Assembly: GCA_037189985.1 (NCBI GenBank)
Contig: JBBCJX010000031.1
Span: forward strand, 124,001-188,000
Length of the DNA stretch: 64,000 nucleotides
Direction: 5' to 3'
Origin: UBA2031 sp037189985
GTDB taxonomy: Bacteria; Pseudomonadota; Gammaproteobacteria; Pseudomonadales; Moraxellaceae
Shown: positions 17,869-26,053 of the stretch, piece by piece
Numbering within the stretch: position 1 is the stretch's first letter
Layout of the letters: every line of letters starts with the position of its first letter
Translations under genes and position numbers: made by a program
The notes under the pieces: generated by a model
What the model saw: the letters and a program-made list of their open reading frames with translations, nothing else
What the model was told of the DNA's origin: nothing
The model's database searches: none

Positions 17869-18768
17869 TTACAGCCCTGCGTTCTTCAGGCGATTGGCCT
17901 GCTCGCGATAGACCGAGACTGGATCAGCCGTGAACAGTCCGCGCAGGCTGAACAGGTGGTTGATCTCGTCACCATGATTCCAGGGATAATTGTCACGCAG
18001 CACCTGGCCAAAGTGATTGCTGCAGCGGCCGACCAGTCCGTCATTGGCCTCGTTCATGGCCAGGCTGGTCGCACCGAAGAAGATGTCCAGCGGATCGAAG
18101 ATATTGGTCAGCACGCTGGTACCGCCCATGGAATAGAAGCGGATGCCATTGGCAGAGTACGCACCTTCGCCACAGGAGGACGTGGGTACGCCAGCCGGGA
18201 AACGGGCATTGAAGGAAGCTGCACCAGCCGTGCTCAGGGAAGCCATGGAGCCCAGGAAGTCTTCGCTGTAGTTCTTGCCGCCAAGGGCGCTGACCAGCTT
18301 GGAAAAGGCATTGCCCACCGTGCCGGCCACGCCACCAATGGCGCGATTGGCCGTGAACTTCACCACGAGGTCAGCGGCCGGCGTACCTTTCACCGGGGAA
18401 CCGATGGTGGTCACGGACGCAACCCTGCTTGGAATCGTGCCGGCCACATAACGTGCCGAGAAACCGCCATGGCTGTGGCCGATCAGGTTGACCTTCTGGG
18501 CACCACTGATAGCCAGGATGGTCTGCACTTGGCTCAGCAGCTGCTCGCCTCGCGCATCCGATGTATTGAAGGCAGAAGCAGAGGTCACATAGACCTTGGC
18601 TCCACCATTCTTGAGGGCATTGGGCAGGCCGTAGAAATACTCGATGCCCAGTATCTTGTCGAAGCCGAGCACGCCCGGGGCCAGGACGATGGGGTACTTG
18701 GTCTGGGTATAGGAGGCCGAGGCAAAACCGGACACCAGCATCAGGGCAGCAGCGAGTATTTTTCTCAT
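17869..18768 (-). CDS. lip: Secreted triacylglycerol lipase, family I
   Basis: Extracellular alpha/beta-hydrolase that cleaves triglycerides. The ATG at 18768 has GGAGCAATC upstream and gives 299 residues starting with a signal peptide (MRKILAAALMLVSGFASA, probable cleavage after residue 18). The protein follows Pseudomonas aeruginosa LipA almost end to end. Nucleophile Ser99 is in GHSHGG, the acid aspartate in the FDPLDIFFG region and the histidine in CSNHFG. The disulfide cysteines (SSCGEGAY and GRCSNHFG) and the C-terminal VSVYREQANRLKNAGL are kept. The oxyanion-loop motif reads APGVLGFD, where P. aeruginosa has AHGMLGFD. Its foldase follows on the same strand. Confidence 0.94.
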   Translation of the reverse strand: MRKILAAALMLVSGFASASYTQTKYPIVLAPGVLGFDKILGIEYFYGLPNALKNGGAKVYVTSASAFNTSDARGEQLLSQVQTILAISGAQKVNLIGHSHGGFSARYVAGTIPSRVASVTTIGSPVKGTPAADLVVKFTANRAIGGVAGTVGNAFSKLVSALGGKNYSEDFLGSMASLSTAGAASFNARFPAGVPTSSCGEGAYSANGIRFYSMGGTSVLTNIFDPLDIFFGATSLAMNEANDGLVGRCSNHFGQVLRDNYPWNHGDEINHLFSLRGLFTADPVSVYREQANRLKNAGL

Positions 18769-19122
18769 GATTGCTCCATTTTTTATGAGAGTTATCGAGC
18801 GGAGACTGCAAACGGGGCCTGGCATCTGCCGACCCTCTTCTTCCGTATGGCCTGCAAAGAGCACACGGCGTACCAGTAATGCCCGCAATACCGTGCCAAC
18901 AGCCGGTTTGGCAGTATCTGTCTACGGTCTGTCTTTTCATGTCCATGCCATGACCGAGCCCGTCCATGGCCTGTCATCCAATGTGCATGACCGCTCAGGA
19001 AGATATTTCTACCGCTCATCCTGGATGAGAAAAAAAGAAACAGGCTGCTCCTGCCGGTAACACTCCGTTTGTTACCAATAGCGGCCTTGCCCACGCACCA
19101 GCCATGCCAATATACTGATCAT
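18769..19122. other. Intergenic region between lipase and Y-family polymerase genes
   Basis: About 350 bases without a credible gene. It holds the divergent promoter regions of the lipase (minus strand) and the polymerase (plus strand). I see a 7-bp inverted repeat GGTAACA/TGTTACC at 19056-19076, some repetition of TCCATG and GCATGACC words near 18937-18992, and the large palindrome starting at 19101. A possible lipase promoter (TTGCAG, 17 bases, TCATAA) lies just before the lipase start but is weak. Confidence 0.5.
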
Positions 19123-19144
19123 ATGAACAGTATATTGGCATGGC
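19101..19144. promoter_or_regulatory. 44-bp palindrome with a LexA-type core at the polymerase start
   Basis: Arms of 17 bases (GCCATGCCAATATACTG and its exact complement) flank a 10-base centre that is itself palindromic except for one A/A pair. The inner part has the CTG-N10-CAG form of a LexA box. A possible promoter (TTGCCC at 19087-19092, 18 bases, TATACT at 19111-19116) overlaps it, so binding would block transcription. Which repressor binds is unknown. Confidence 0.7.
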
Positions 19145-20400
19145 GGCGCATGATCGCCCTTGTGGACATGGATGCCTTCTTCGCCTCCGTGGAGCAGCAG
19201 GACAATCCCCGTCTGCGCGGGCGTCCGATAGGCGTGGTCAATGGCGAGCATGGGTCCACCATCGTGGCCGCTTCCTATGAGGCCAGGCCCTTTGGCATCC
19301 GCACCGGAACACGCTGGGTGGATGCCAGACAACGCTGCCCGGACTGTGTGCGTATCGTGGCCCGGCCTGACCGCTATGCCGAAGTCTCGGGCCGCATCAT
19401 GACTGCCCTGACTGAGGTCAGCCCGGACATCGAGGTCTTTTCCGTCGACGAGGCCTTTCTCGACCTCAGCAGTTGCCAGGCCTATTACCGCTACCAGCCC
19501 GACACCATCGGCGCACTCATCCAGCAGAAGGTCAGGGAGGCCGCCGGCCTCTCCTGTTCCGTAGGCATCAGTGGTGACCGCACCACGGCCAAGTGGGCCG
19601 CCGGACTGCAAAAGCCAGGTGGCATGACGATTGTGGTACCCCGGGATGCCGAAGCCCGACTCGCGCCCCTGCCACTCACGGAGTTGTGCGGTATCGGCCC
19701 CGGCATTGCCAGCTTCTTTGCCGAATACGGTGTGCACACTTGCGGCGACATGAAGAAGATACCAATCAGCATCCCCGCACGCCGCTTCGGCAATCTCGGA
19801 CGCCGCCTCTGGCTGATGGCCCAGGGGCGTGACCCAGCACCGGTGGAAACTGGCAGCCGGGAGCAGCAGTCCTTCAGCCATGCCAAGTTCCTGCCGCCGG
19901 AAACCCGCAATCCCGCCATCGTGCACACCTATTACATGCATCTGGCCGAGAAAATGGCGGTACGCCTGCGGCGCGGCAACCTGACGGTGCGCGACTTCCA
20001 CATCGGCCTGCGTGCCCCCGAAGGATGGCGACAGGACTGGCTGCAAAGCGAGCACCCGACCAATGACGGCCTCGCCATCTTCCAGCTCTGCAAGCGCTTC
20101 CTGCGCCAGCACTGGTTCGGGGAAAACATCCAGCAGATCCACATCCACAGCAGCCAGCCCTCACCGGCCGGTGCCCAGCCGGACTTCTTTGGGGAGGAAA
20201 ACCCGGTCAGCCAGAGCAACCGGGTCATGGACAGCATCAACGGAGAGTTCGGCGCCTTCACCCTGCACCGCGGCATGATGCAGTCCCATGCACAGTCTGC
20301 CCCCATCATCTCACCGGCCTGGGCACGCAACGGCACGGCCAGCGGCTTCATGAGCATCACGCCGACCAAAAAAGAACCCATCGGTCACAAAAAGACCTGA
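19123..20400 (+). CDS. Y-family DNA polymerase, DinB/Pol IV-like
   Basis: Predicted error-prone translesion polymerase. Metal-binding residues are in VDMDAFFASVE (Asp15, with the steric-gate phenylalanine at 19-20) and SVDEAFLDLS (Asp109, Glu110). The helix-hairpin-helix region is LTELCGIGPGIASFF, followed by a little-finger domain. A QPDFF stretch near residue 352 resembles a beta-clamp binding motif. The open frame begins at 19069. I use ATG 19123, which lies inside the operator and would make a nearly leaderless message; ATG 19150 is the alternative and matches the usual DinB N-terminus. At 425 residues it is longer than classical DinB (about 350), because of a C-terminal extension. No umuD-like partner is adjacent. 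Confidence 0.85.
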   Translation: MNSILAWRRMIALVDMDAFFASVEQQDNPRLRGRPIGVVNGEHGSTIVAASYEARPFGIRTGTRWVDARQRCPDCVRIVARPDRYAEVSGRIMTALTEVSPDIEVFSVDEAFLDLSSCQAYYRYQPDTIGALIQQKVREAAGLSCSVGISGDRTTAKWAAGLQKPGGMTIVVPRDAEARLAPLPLTELCGIGPGIASFFAEYGVHTCGDMKKIPISIPARRFGNLGRRLWLMAQGRDPAPVETGSREQQSFSHAKFLPPETRNPAIVHTYYMHLAEKMAVRLRRGNLTVRDFHIGLRAPEGWRQDWLQSEHPTNDGLAIFQLCKRFLRQHWFGENIQQIHIHSSQPSPAGAQPDFFGEENPVSQSNRVMDSINGEFGAFTLHRGMMQSHAQSAPIISPAWARNGTASGFMSITPTKKEPIGHKKT

Positions 20401-20436
20401 GCAGAGGGGGTGACATGAAACGGACACAGTGATGGT

Positions 20437-20454
20437 ATTGGGCATCCGCCCAAT
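20437..20454. promoter_or_regulatory. Inverted repeat upstream of the TetR gene, probable operator
   Basis: ATTGGGC, four bases and GCCCAAT form a perfect 7-bp inverted repeat ending 15 bases before the tetR start, beside the AT-rich TTAAATA. The position fits autorepression of the tetR-efflux operon; no binding is shown. Confidence 0.5.
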
Positions 20455-20468
20455 TAAATACAGGAACA

Positions 20469-21182
20469 ATGCGCGACTGCCCCCTCATGACTCCCCGTCG
20501 ACGCGGACGCCCTGCCCGGGACGGCTCCGCCATGCCTCGCGAGGAAATCCTGCAAAAGGCCTTTGCGGCGTTTGCCCGCCAAGGCTACGAAAGCGTGTCC
20601 CTGCGCCAGTTGGGCAAGGACTGCGGCGTCAGCGACAGCCTGCTCAGCCATCACTTCGGCAGCAAGCAGCAACTCTGGTTTGAAGCGGTCGACAGCGTTT
20701 TCGCACCGCTTTACCAACGCCTGGTCACCACACTTGAAACCATAGAAGCCGAGAACGTGGCCTGGGTACTGCGCCGCAACCTCAAGGCCTCGCTGACCCT
20801 CATGGCATCCCAGCCCGAGGCCATCGCCTTCCTTTTCCGTGAAGGCGAAGGCAATGACGAGCGTGCCGAGCACCTGCGCACCCACTACCTGCTGCCCTAC
20901 ACCCAGCGCATCCACTATCTGGTGGATGAAGCCCGCAACCAGGGCCTGATGCGCCGGCTCTCGCACGAAGCCTGTACCGGGATGGTCCTGGGCATCATGC
21001 GCATGCTCTCCATTCCCGGCCTCTACCGGCACGAACTGGCACCGCGCCTGGACACGCCGGAAAACATCGCCACCTATGTGGACGAGATCACCACGATTTT
21101 CTACGACGGCCTGATGCTGCCGTCTGCCAGCCATGGCTCCCAGCCACCTTCCCCGAAGCCCTCCACCGAGACTCGCCCATGA
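20469..21182 (+). CDS. TetR-family transcriptional regulator of the efflux operon
   Basis: It is 237 residues long. An N-terminal helix-turn-helix of the TetR type is at about 24-68 (EILQKAFAAFARQGYESVSLRQLGKDCGVSDSLLSHHFGSKQQLWFEAV in outline). A helical ligand-binding domain follows, ending in a serine/proline-rich tail. The ATG at 20469 has AGGA close upstream. Its TGA overlaps the ATG of the adaptor gene (ATGA), so they are translationally coupled. It probably represses this operon through the inverted repeat at 20437; the inducer is unknown. Confidence 0.9.
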   Translation: MRDCPLMTPRRRGRPARDGSAMPREEILQKAFAAFARQGYESVSLRQLGKDCGVSDSLLSHHFGSKQQLWFEAVDSVFAPLYQRLVTTLETIEAENVAWVLRRNLKASLTLMASQPEAIAFLFREGEGNDERAEHLRTHYLLPYTQRIHYLVDEARNQGLMRRLSHEACTGMVLGIMRMLSIPGLYRHELAPRLDTPENIATYVDEITTIFYDGLMLPSASHGSQPPSPKPSTETRP

Positions 21183-22261
21183 ACCGGACCCTTCTCGCTA
21201 CGCTGCTGCTTGCCGGCTCCACACTGACTCTCAGCGCCTGTAACCGGCAGGAAGCCCCTCCCGCACCGGATCGCCCTGTCAAACTCATGACCGTCGGTGG
21301 CCATGACGTGGTCGCAGCCACGGAATTTGCAGGCGAAGTCCGGGCACGTGTCGAATCTGGTCTCGGCTTCCGCGTACCCGGCAAGATCGTGGCTCGCAAG
21401 GTGGAAACAGGGCAACGCGTACAGAAAGGCCAGGAACTGGCACGACTGGACCCGCGCGACTTCCAGCTTTCGGACCATGCTGCAGGCTCGCAACTGATTG
21501 CCGCCCAGGCCCAGCTTGAGAACGCACGCTCCGAATACCGCCGCTACGAAGAGTTGAACAAGAAAGGCTACGTTTCCACGACGGAGCTCGAGCGCAAGCG
21601 TGTCGAACTGTCGGCAGCTGAGTCACAACACGAACAGGCTTCAAGTGGCTTGTCCCTGGAGCAGAACCGGCTCGCCGATACCGTGTTGCGCGCCGATGCG
21701 GATGGTGTGGTCATGGCCGTGCTGGCCGATGTCGGCGAAGTGGTCGGCGCTGGCCAGCCCGTGATACGTCTGGCACAGGATGGCATCCGGGAAATCGAAG
21801 TGGCGTTTCCGGAAGACCGCACTGCCTTCGCCCGCAAGGCAAACGCCAACGTCACCCTGTGGGCACAACCGGGTGAATCCTGGCCAGCCACCCTGCGCGA
21901 GCTTGCTGCCGCGGCTGACCCGGTAACGCGCACTTTCCGCGCCCGCTACACCGTAAAAGCGCCTGCAGATGCCCTGGCACTCGGCCAGTCCGCCACGCTG
22001 CGCCTGCAAACCCCCATGGACAGCAAGGGTGTGGCACGCCTGCCCACCACCGCCATATTCGGCAAACAGGAAAACACACTGGTATGGGTCTACGACCCGG
22101 CCAGTTCGCAGGTAAAACCGCAGGGCGTGAAGGTAGTGAGCGTGGATGGCAACGACGTACTGGTTGCCGGCCTCGCCAGCGGCACACAGATTGTCACGGC
22201 GGGCGTGCATGTGCTGTCCGAAGGACAGAAAGTGGTTCCTTTCACCTCAGCCAAGCACTGA
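21179..22261 (+). CDS. RND efflux periplasmic adaptor (membrane fusion lipoprotein)
   Basis: It links the inner-membrane RND pump to an outer-membrane channel. It is 360 residues long. The lipoprotein signal ends in LTLSAC, giving lipid-modified Cys21. A biotinyl-lipoyl-like half precedes and follows an alpha-hairpin of about residues 95-165 (AQAQLENARSEYRRYEELNK region), then beta-barrel and membrane-proximal domains. It overlaps the regulator stop by four bases and lies nine bases before the pump gene. No outer-membrane factor gene is nearby, so a TolC encoded elsewhere is presumably used. Confidence 0.92.
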   Translation: MNRTLLATLLLAGSTLTLSACNRQEAPPAPDRPVKLMTVGGHDVVAATEFAGEVRARVESGLGFRVPGKIVARKVETGQRVQKGQELARLDPRDFQLSDHAAGSQLIAAQAQLENARSEYRRYEELNKKGYVSTTELERKRVELSAAESQHEQASSGLSLEQNRLADTVLRADADGVVMAVLADVGEVVGAGQPVIRLAQDGIREIEVAFPEDRTAFARKANANVTLWAQPGESWPATLRELAAAADPVTRTFRARYTVKAPADALALGQSATLRLQTPMDSKGVARLPTTAIFGKQENTLVWVYDPASSQVKPQGVKVVSVDGNDVLVAGLASGTQIVTAGVHVLSEGQKVVPFTSAKH

Positions 22262-22270
22262 GGTACTGCC

Positions 22271-25200
22271 ATGACAAACAGCCCTCACAATAATCCAAAC
22301 GGCACGCAGCGCGACCGCTTCAATCTCTCGCGCATCGCCATACAGAATCCGGCGCTCACGATCTATCTCTTCGTGGTCCTGCTGTTTGCCGGTGGAGCCG
22401 CCTATTTCCAACTGGGGCAGGACGAAGACCCGCCCTTCACCTTCCGCCTCATGGTGATCCGTGCCTTCTGGCCCGGCGCCACCACCATGCAGATGGCGCA
22501 ACAAGTCTCGGACCCGCTGGAAAAAACCCTGCAGGAAACGCCCTACATGGAGCGTATCCGCAGCTACTCCAAGCCGGGCGAAACCACCATTTTCCTGGAG
22601 GTGAAAGACTCCACGCCTCCCAAGGACGTGCAGCACCTCTGGTACACCGTGCGCAAGAAAATCGGCGACATGCGCGGCAACCTGCCGCCCGGTGTGCAGG
22701 GACCTTTCTTCAATGACGAATTCGGCGATGTCTATGGCGTGATCTATGCGCTTTCCGCCGAAGGTTTCACACAGGCGGAACTGCGTGATCAGGCCGACCA
22801 GATACGCCAGCAGTTGCTGCAGGTACCGGACGTCGCCAAGGTCGAGATGATTGGCCTGCAGCAGGAAAAAATCTTCGTCGAGATTTCCCAGCAAAAGCTG
22901 GCCAAACTCGGCATCGACATGCGTGCCGTCATCGCTGAACTCAACGACCAGAATGCCGTGGATTTTGCCGGTGAACTGAATACACCCAACGACAACATCC
23001 AGGTCCGCGTGGGTGGTCAGTTCAAGAGTCTGGAAGAACTGCGGGCACTGCCATTGCGCTTCAATAACCGCACTTTCCGCCTGGGCGACATCGCCAACAT
23101 CTCGCGTGGTCTGGAAAATCCGCCCGCCCCGAAAGCCCGGCATGATGGCAAGGAGGTTATCGCCCTCGCCATTTCCATGGCCAAGGGAGGCGACATCATC
23201 CATCTGGGTGAAAACCTGAAGACAGCCACCACATCGCTGCGGCAGCAACTGCCAGCCGGGGTCGAGCTGGAACAGATGCAGGACCAGCCGGCCGCCGTGG
23301 CATTGTCCGTGCAGGAATTCCTGCGCGTACTCGCCGAAGCACTGATCATCGTGCTGGCCGTAAGCTTTCTCAGCCTGGGGCTGCACAGACATCCCTGGCG
23401 CATCGACACGCGTCCGGGTCTGGTCGTCGCCCTCTCCATTCCGACAGTGCTGGCTGCCACCTTCCTGGTCATGAACTGGTGGGGCATAGACCTGCACAAG
23501 ATTTCGCTGGGCTCGCTCATCATTGCCCTCGGCCTCCTGGTGGACGACGCCATCATCATCATCGAGATGACGGTGCGGAAACTCGAGGAAGGTTACGACC
23601 GCTTGCGTGCCAGTACCTATGCTTTCTCGGCCACCGCCATGCCCATGCTGACCGGCACACTGATCACCGCTGCCGGCTTCCTGCCCATCGGCCTCGCCAA
23701 CTCCGCCGTGGGGGAGTACACCTTCGCCATCTTTGCCGTGACCACGGCCGCGCTGCTCATTTCCTGGCTGGTGTCCGTCTACTTCGTCCCCTTCCTTGGT
23801 TACAAGCTGCTGAAGGAACATCCGGGCGCCGGCCACGGAGAAGTGTTCGATACGCCGTTCTACCGGCGCGTGCGCTCGGTTGTGGACCTCTGCGTGCAGC
23901 ATCGCTGGATCACCATCGGCGCCACCGTAGGTGCCATGGCACTGGGCATGGTCGGCATGCAGGCTGTGGAAAAACAGTTCTTCCCCGATTCCAGCCGCCC
24001 GGAAATACTGGTCGACCTCTGGCTGCCGGAGGGCTCGTCGTTTGCCGCCAGCGAGGACGTGGCCAAGCGCGTGGAGCACCGTTTGCAATCGCTGGAAGGC
24101 GTGCAGTCGGTTTCCACTTTCATCGGCTCCGGCGTGCCGCATTTCTATCTGCCACTTGAACAGATATTCCCGCAGGACAATGTCTCCCAGCTCATCGTGC
24201 TGCCCAAGGTGCTTGGCGACCGCGAGCGCATCCGGCGCGAACTGCCACAGCTGCTGGTACAGGAATTCCCGGAAGTACGCGCACGCGTGCAGGTATTGCC
24301 CAACGGTCCTCCCGTCACCTACCCCGTCATGTTCCGCGTGATGGGGCCCGATCCGGTGGAGGTGCGCACGCTGGCCGACAAGGTCAAGGTCGTGCTGCAT
24401 GCCGACAGCGACATGCGCGGCGTCAATGACAACTGGAACGAAGCCATCAAGGTGCTGCGGCTGGATGTGGATCATGCCCGTGCCCGCGCGCTGGGTGTCA
24501 GCAATGAATCGCTGGCAACGGCCGGTGAAACCATCCTGTCCGGCCTGCCCATCGGGCAGTATCGTGAGAACAACCGCCTGATCGGCATCGTTCTGCGCCA
24601 GCCCGAGCAGGAGCGCGACACCATTTCTGCCCTCAGCAGCGCCTATCTGCCCACTGCCAGCGGCAGCTCCATTCCGGTATCACAGGTCGCCCACGCCCAC
24701 CTGCGCTGGGAGCCGGGTGTGGTCTGGCGACAGAACGGGGATTTCGCCATCACCGTGCAGGGCGATGTCCGCAATGGCATCCAGGGCACTACCGTCGCCC
24801 TGCGCTTGAACCAGCAGCTTGATGCCCTGCGCAGCAAACTGCCGCCCGGCTATCACATCGAGATTGCCGGTACGGTGGCAGAGTCCAACAAGGGCACGAG
24901 CTCGATCTCGGCCAATGTACCGCTCATGCTCTTCATCATCTTCACGCTGCTGATGCTGCAGTTGCGCAGCTTTGCACGCAGCGTGCTGGTCTTCCTCACC
25001 GGCCCGCTGGGGCTGATCGGTGCCACTCTCACGCTGCTGGTGCTGGGCAAGCCCATGGGCTTTGTCGCCACGCTGGGCATCATCGCGCTGAACGGCATGA
25101 TCATTCGCAACTCCGTGATCCTGATCGACCAGATCGAGCAGGACATTGCGGCTGGTGTTGACCAGTGGACGGCAATTGTTGACGCCGCCGTGCGCCGCTT

Positions 25201-25396
25201 CCGCCCCATCATGCTCACGGCTGCTGCCGCCGTGCTGGCCATGATCCCGCTGTTGCGCAGTACCTTCTGGGGACCCATGGCCACCGCCATCATGGGCGGA
25301 CTCATGGTTGCTACGGCCCTGACCCTGCTCAGCCTGCCTGCAATGTATGCAGCATGGTTCCGGGTAAAACGCCCGGAAGAGAAGCGCAGCGCCTAA
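22271..25396 (+). CDS. RND-family efflux transporter (HAE1-type permease)
   Basis: Proton-driven inner-membrane pump. At 1041 residues it has the standard length of the family. The layout is TM1 near 25-45, a first periplasmic porter/docking loop, TM2-6 from about 345 to 525, a second large loop, and TM8-12 from about 870 to 1030. TM4 carries the proton-relay aspartates in LGLLVDDAIIIIEMTVRK. The second half has GIIALNGMIIRNSVILIDQIE. The start has GAGGT upstream. The branch looks like the AcrB-related pumps with short N-termini found beside single TetR genes; substrates cannot be predicted. Confidence 0.94.
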   Translation: MTNSPHNNPNGTQRDRFNLSRIAIQNPALTIYLFVVLLFAGGAAYFQLGQDEDPPFTFRLMVIRAFWPGATTMQMAQQVSDPLEKTLQETPYMERIRSYSKPGETTIFLEVKDSTPPKDVQHLWYTVRKKIGDMRGNLPPGVQGPFFNDEFGDVYGVIYALSAEGFTQAELRDQADQIRQQLLQVPDVAKVEMIGLQQEKIFVEISQQKLAKLGIDMRAVIAELNDQNAVDFAGELNTPNDNIQVRVGGQFKSLEELRALPLRFNNRTFRLGDIANISRGLENPPAPKARHDGKEVIALAISMAKGGDIIHLGENLKTATTSLRQQLPAGVELEQMQDQPAAVALSVQEFLRVLAEALIIVLAVSFLSLGLHRHPWRIDTRPGLVVALSIPTVLAATFLVMNWWGIDLHKISLGSLIIALGLLVDDAIIIIEMTVRKLEEGYDRLRASTYAFSATAMPMLTGTLITAAGFLPIGLANSAVGEYTFAIFAVTTAALLISWLVSVYFVPFLGYKLLKEHPGAGHGEVFDTPFYRRVRSVVDLCVQHRWITIGATVGAMALGMVGMQAVEKQFFPDSSRPEILVDLWLPEGSSFAASEDVAKRVEHRLQSLEGVQSVSTFIGSGVPHFYLPLEQIFPQDNVSQLIVLPKVLGDRERIRRELPQLLVQEFPEVRARVQVLPNGPPVTYPVMFRVMGPDPVEVRTLADKVKVVLHADSDMRGVNDNWNEAIKVLRLDVDHARARALGVSNESLATAGETILSGLPIGQYRENNRLIGIVLRQPEQERDTISALSSAYLPTASGSSIPVSQVAHAHLRWEPGVVWRQNGDFAITVQGDVRNGIQGTTVALRLNQQLDALRSKLPPGYHIEIAGTVAESNKGTSSISANVPLMLFIIFTLLMLQLRSFARSVLVFLTGPLGLIGATLTLLVLGKPMGFVATLGIIALNGMIIRNSVILIDQIEQDIAAGVDQWTAIVDAAVRRFRPIMLTAAAAVLAMIPLLRSTFWGPMATAIMGGLMVATALTLLSLPAMYAAWFRVKRPEEKRSA

Positions 25397-25412
25397 GCCG
25401 TCACTCCCCTCA

Positions 25413-25445
25413 CAAAAAAAATCCCCGCTCAGGCGGGGATTTTTC
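25413..25445 (+). terminator. Terminator of the TetR-RND efflux operon
   Basis: The stem ATCCCCGC/GCGGGGAT has loop TCAG, is preceded by eight A and followed by five T. It lies 20 bases after the pump stop. Confidence 0.9.
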
Positions 25446-25531
25446 ATTCTGGCGGCCCCCTGACTCAGGGGGTTACGAGAGCTGGCCCGATAAGATAAAA
25501 AAACAGGAAATCATCTACGGACGGCCTGCCC

Positions 25532-26053
25532 GTGACGAAAACACCGCACTGGAAACTGGATGCCACAACACTCTCCGGCGCGGCGATAGACATCCCGCTG
25601 TCTGCCATTACGGGCATGTTCATCAGCATTACTCCTGCCACTCCCCTGTCACGGTCTAGTGCACTTACGGAACTGCGAATGAAGGGCAGCCTCCGGACAT
25701 TACGCATGCATACGGATGACCGTTATGAACTTGAGGGCAGACTCGTGGAATACCCCGAGTTCGTGAGTGCCCTGCACCAACATCTTTCACCAAGCACTCC
25801 CCGCTTCAATGGCCGCCGGCAACCGCATTACCAGTTGCGGCTGCTCGGCCTCATGTTTGCCTACAGCCTTGTGTGGATCATGGTGTGCTGGTTGACCGGG
25901 CTCTTTGCGTGGGAGCACTTCCTCGCCCAGCCCTTGCGCTCGCTGCTGCTGGCACCCTGCGTGCTGTCGGCCGTATGGCTGCTGTGGCAAAGCCTGCCCC
26001 GGCCTCTGCCAGCCAGCCTGTCGCTGCCGGCATCACTGCTGGTCAGGAAATGA
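25532..26053 (+). CDS. Small membrane protein of unknown function
   Basis: I do not recognise this 173-residue protein. It begins with a GTG codon and has no clear ribosome-binding site. Residues 1-100 are soluble and look beta-rich. Two hydrophobic segments follow at about 104-127 and 136-153, with the chain ending in a basic LVRK tail. It follows the efflux terminator and converges on miaE with an 11-base overlap of the two 3' ends. A role cannot be deduced. It may be a real lineage-specific inner-membrane protein; the coding call is supported by the membrane segments and by the open frame without a better competitor. Confidence 0.6.
   Translation: MTKTPHWKLDATTLSGAAIDIPLSAITGMFISITPATPLSRSSALTELRMKGSLRTLRMHTDDRYELEGRLVEYPEFVSALHQHLSPSTPRFNGRRQPHYQLRLLGLMFAYSLVWIMVCWLTGLFAWEHFLAQPLRSLLLAPCVLSAVWLLWQSLPRPLPASLSLPASLLVRK

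Noticed and set aside
19072..20148. A 358-residue minus-strand frame whose end resembles the start of the polymerase gene on the other strand
   Set aside because: The resemblance comes only from the palindrome at 19101-19144; the rest is antisense to the polymerase gene.
22247..24475. A 742-residue open frame on the minus strand
   Set aside because: It runs antisense through the RND pump gene; composition is His/Gln/Asp-rich without domains, as expected for the mirror frame of a GC-rich gene.
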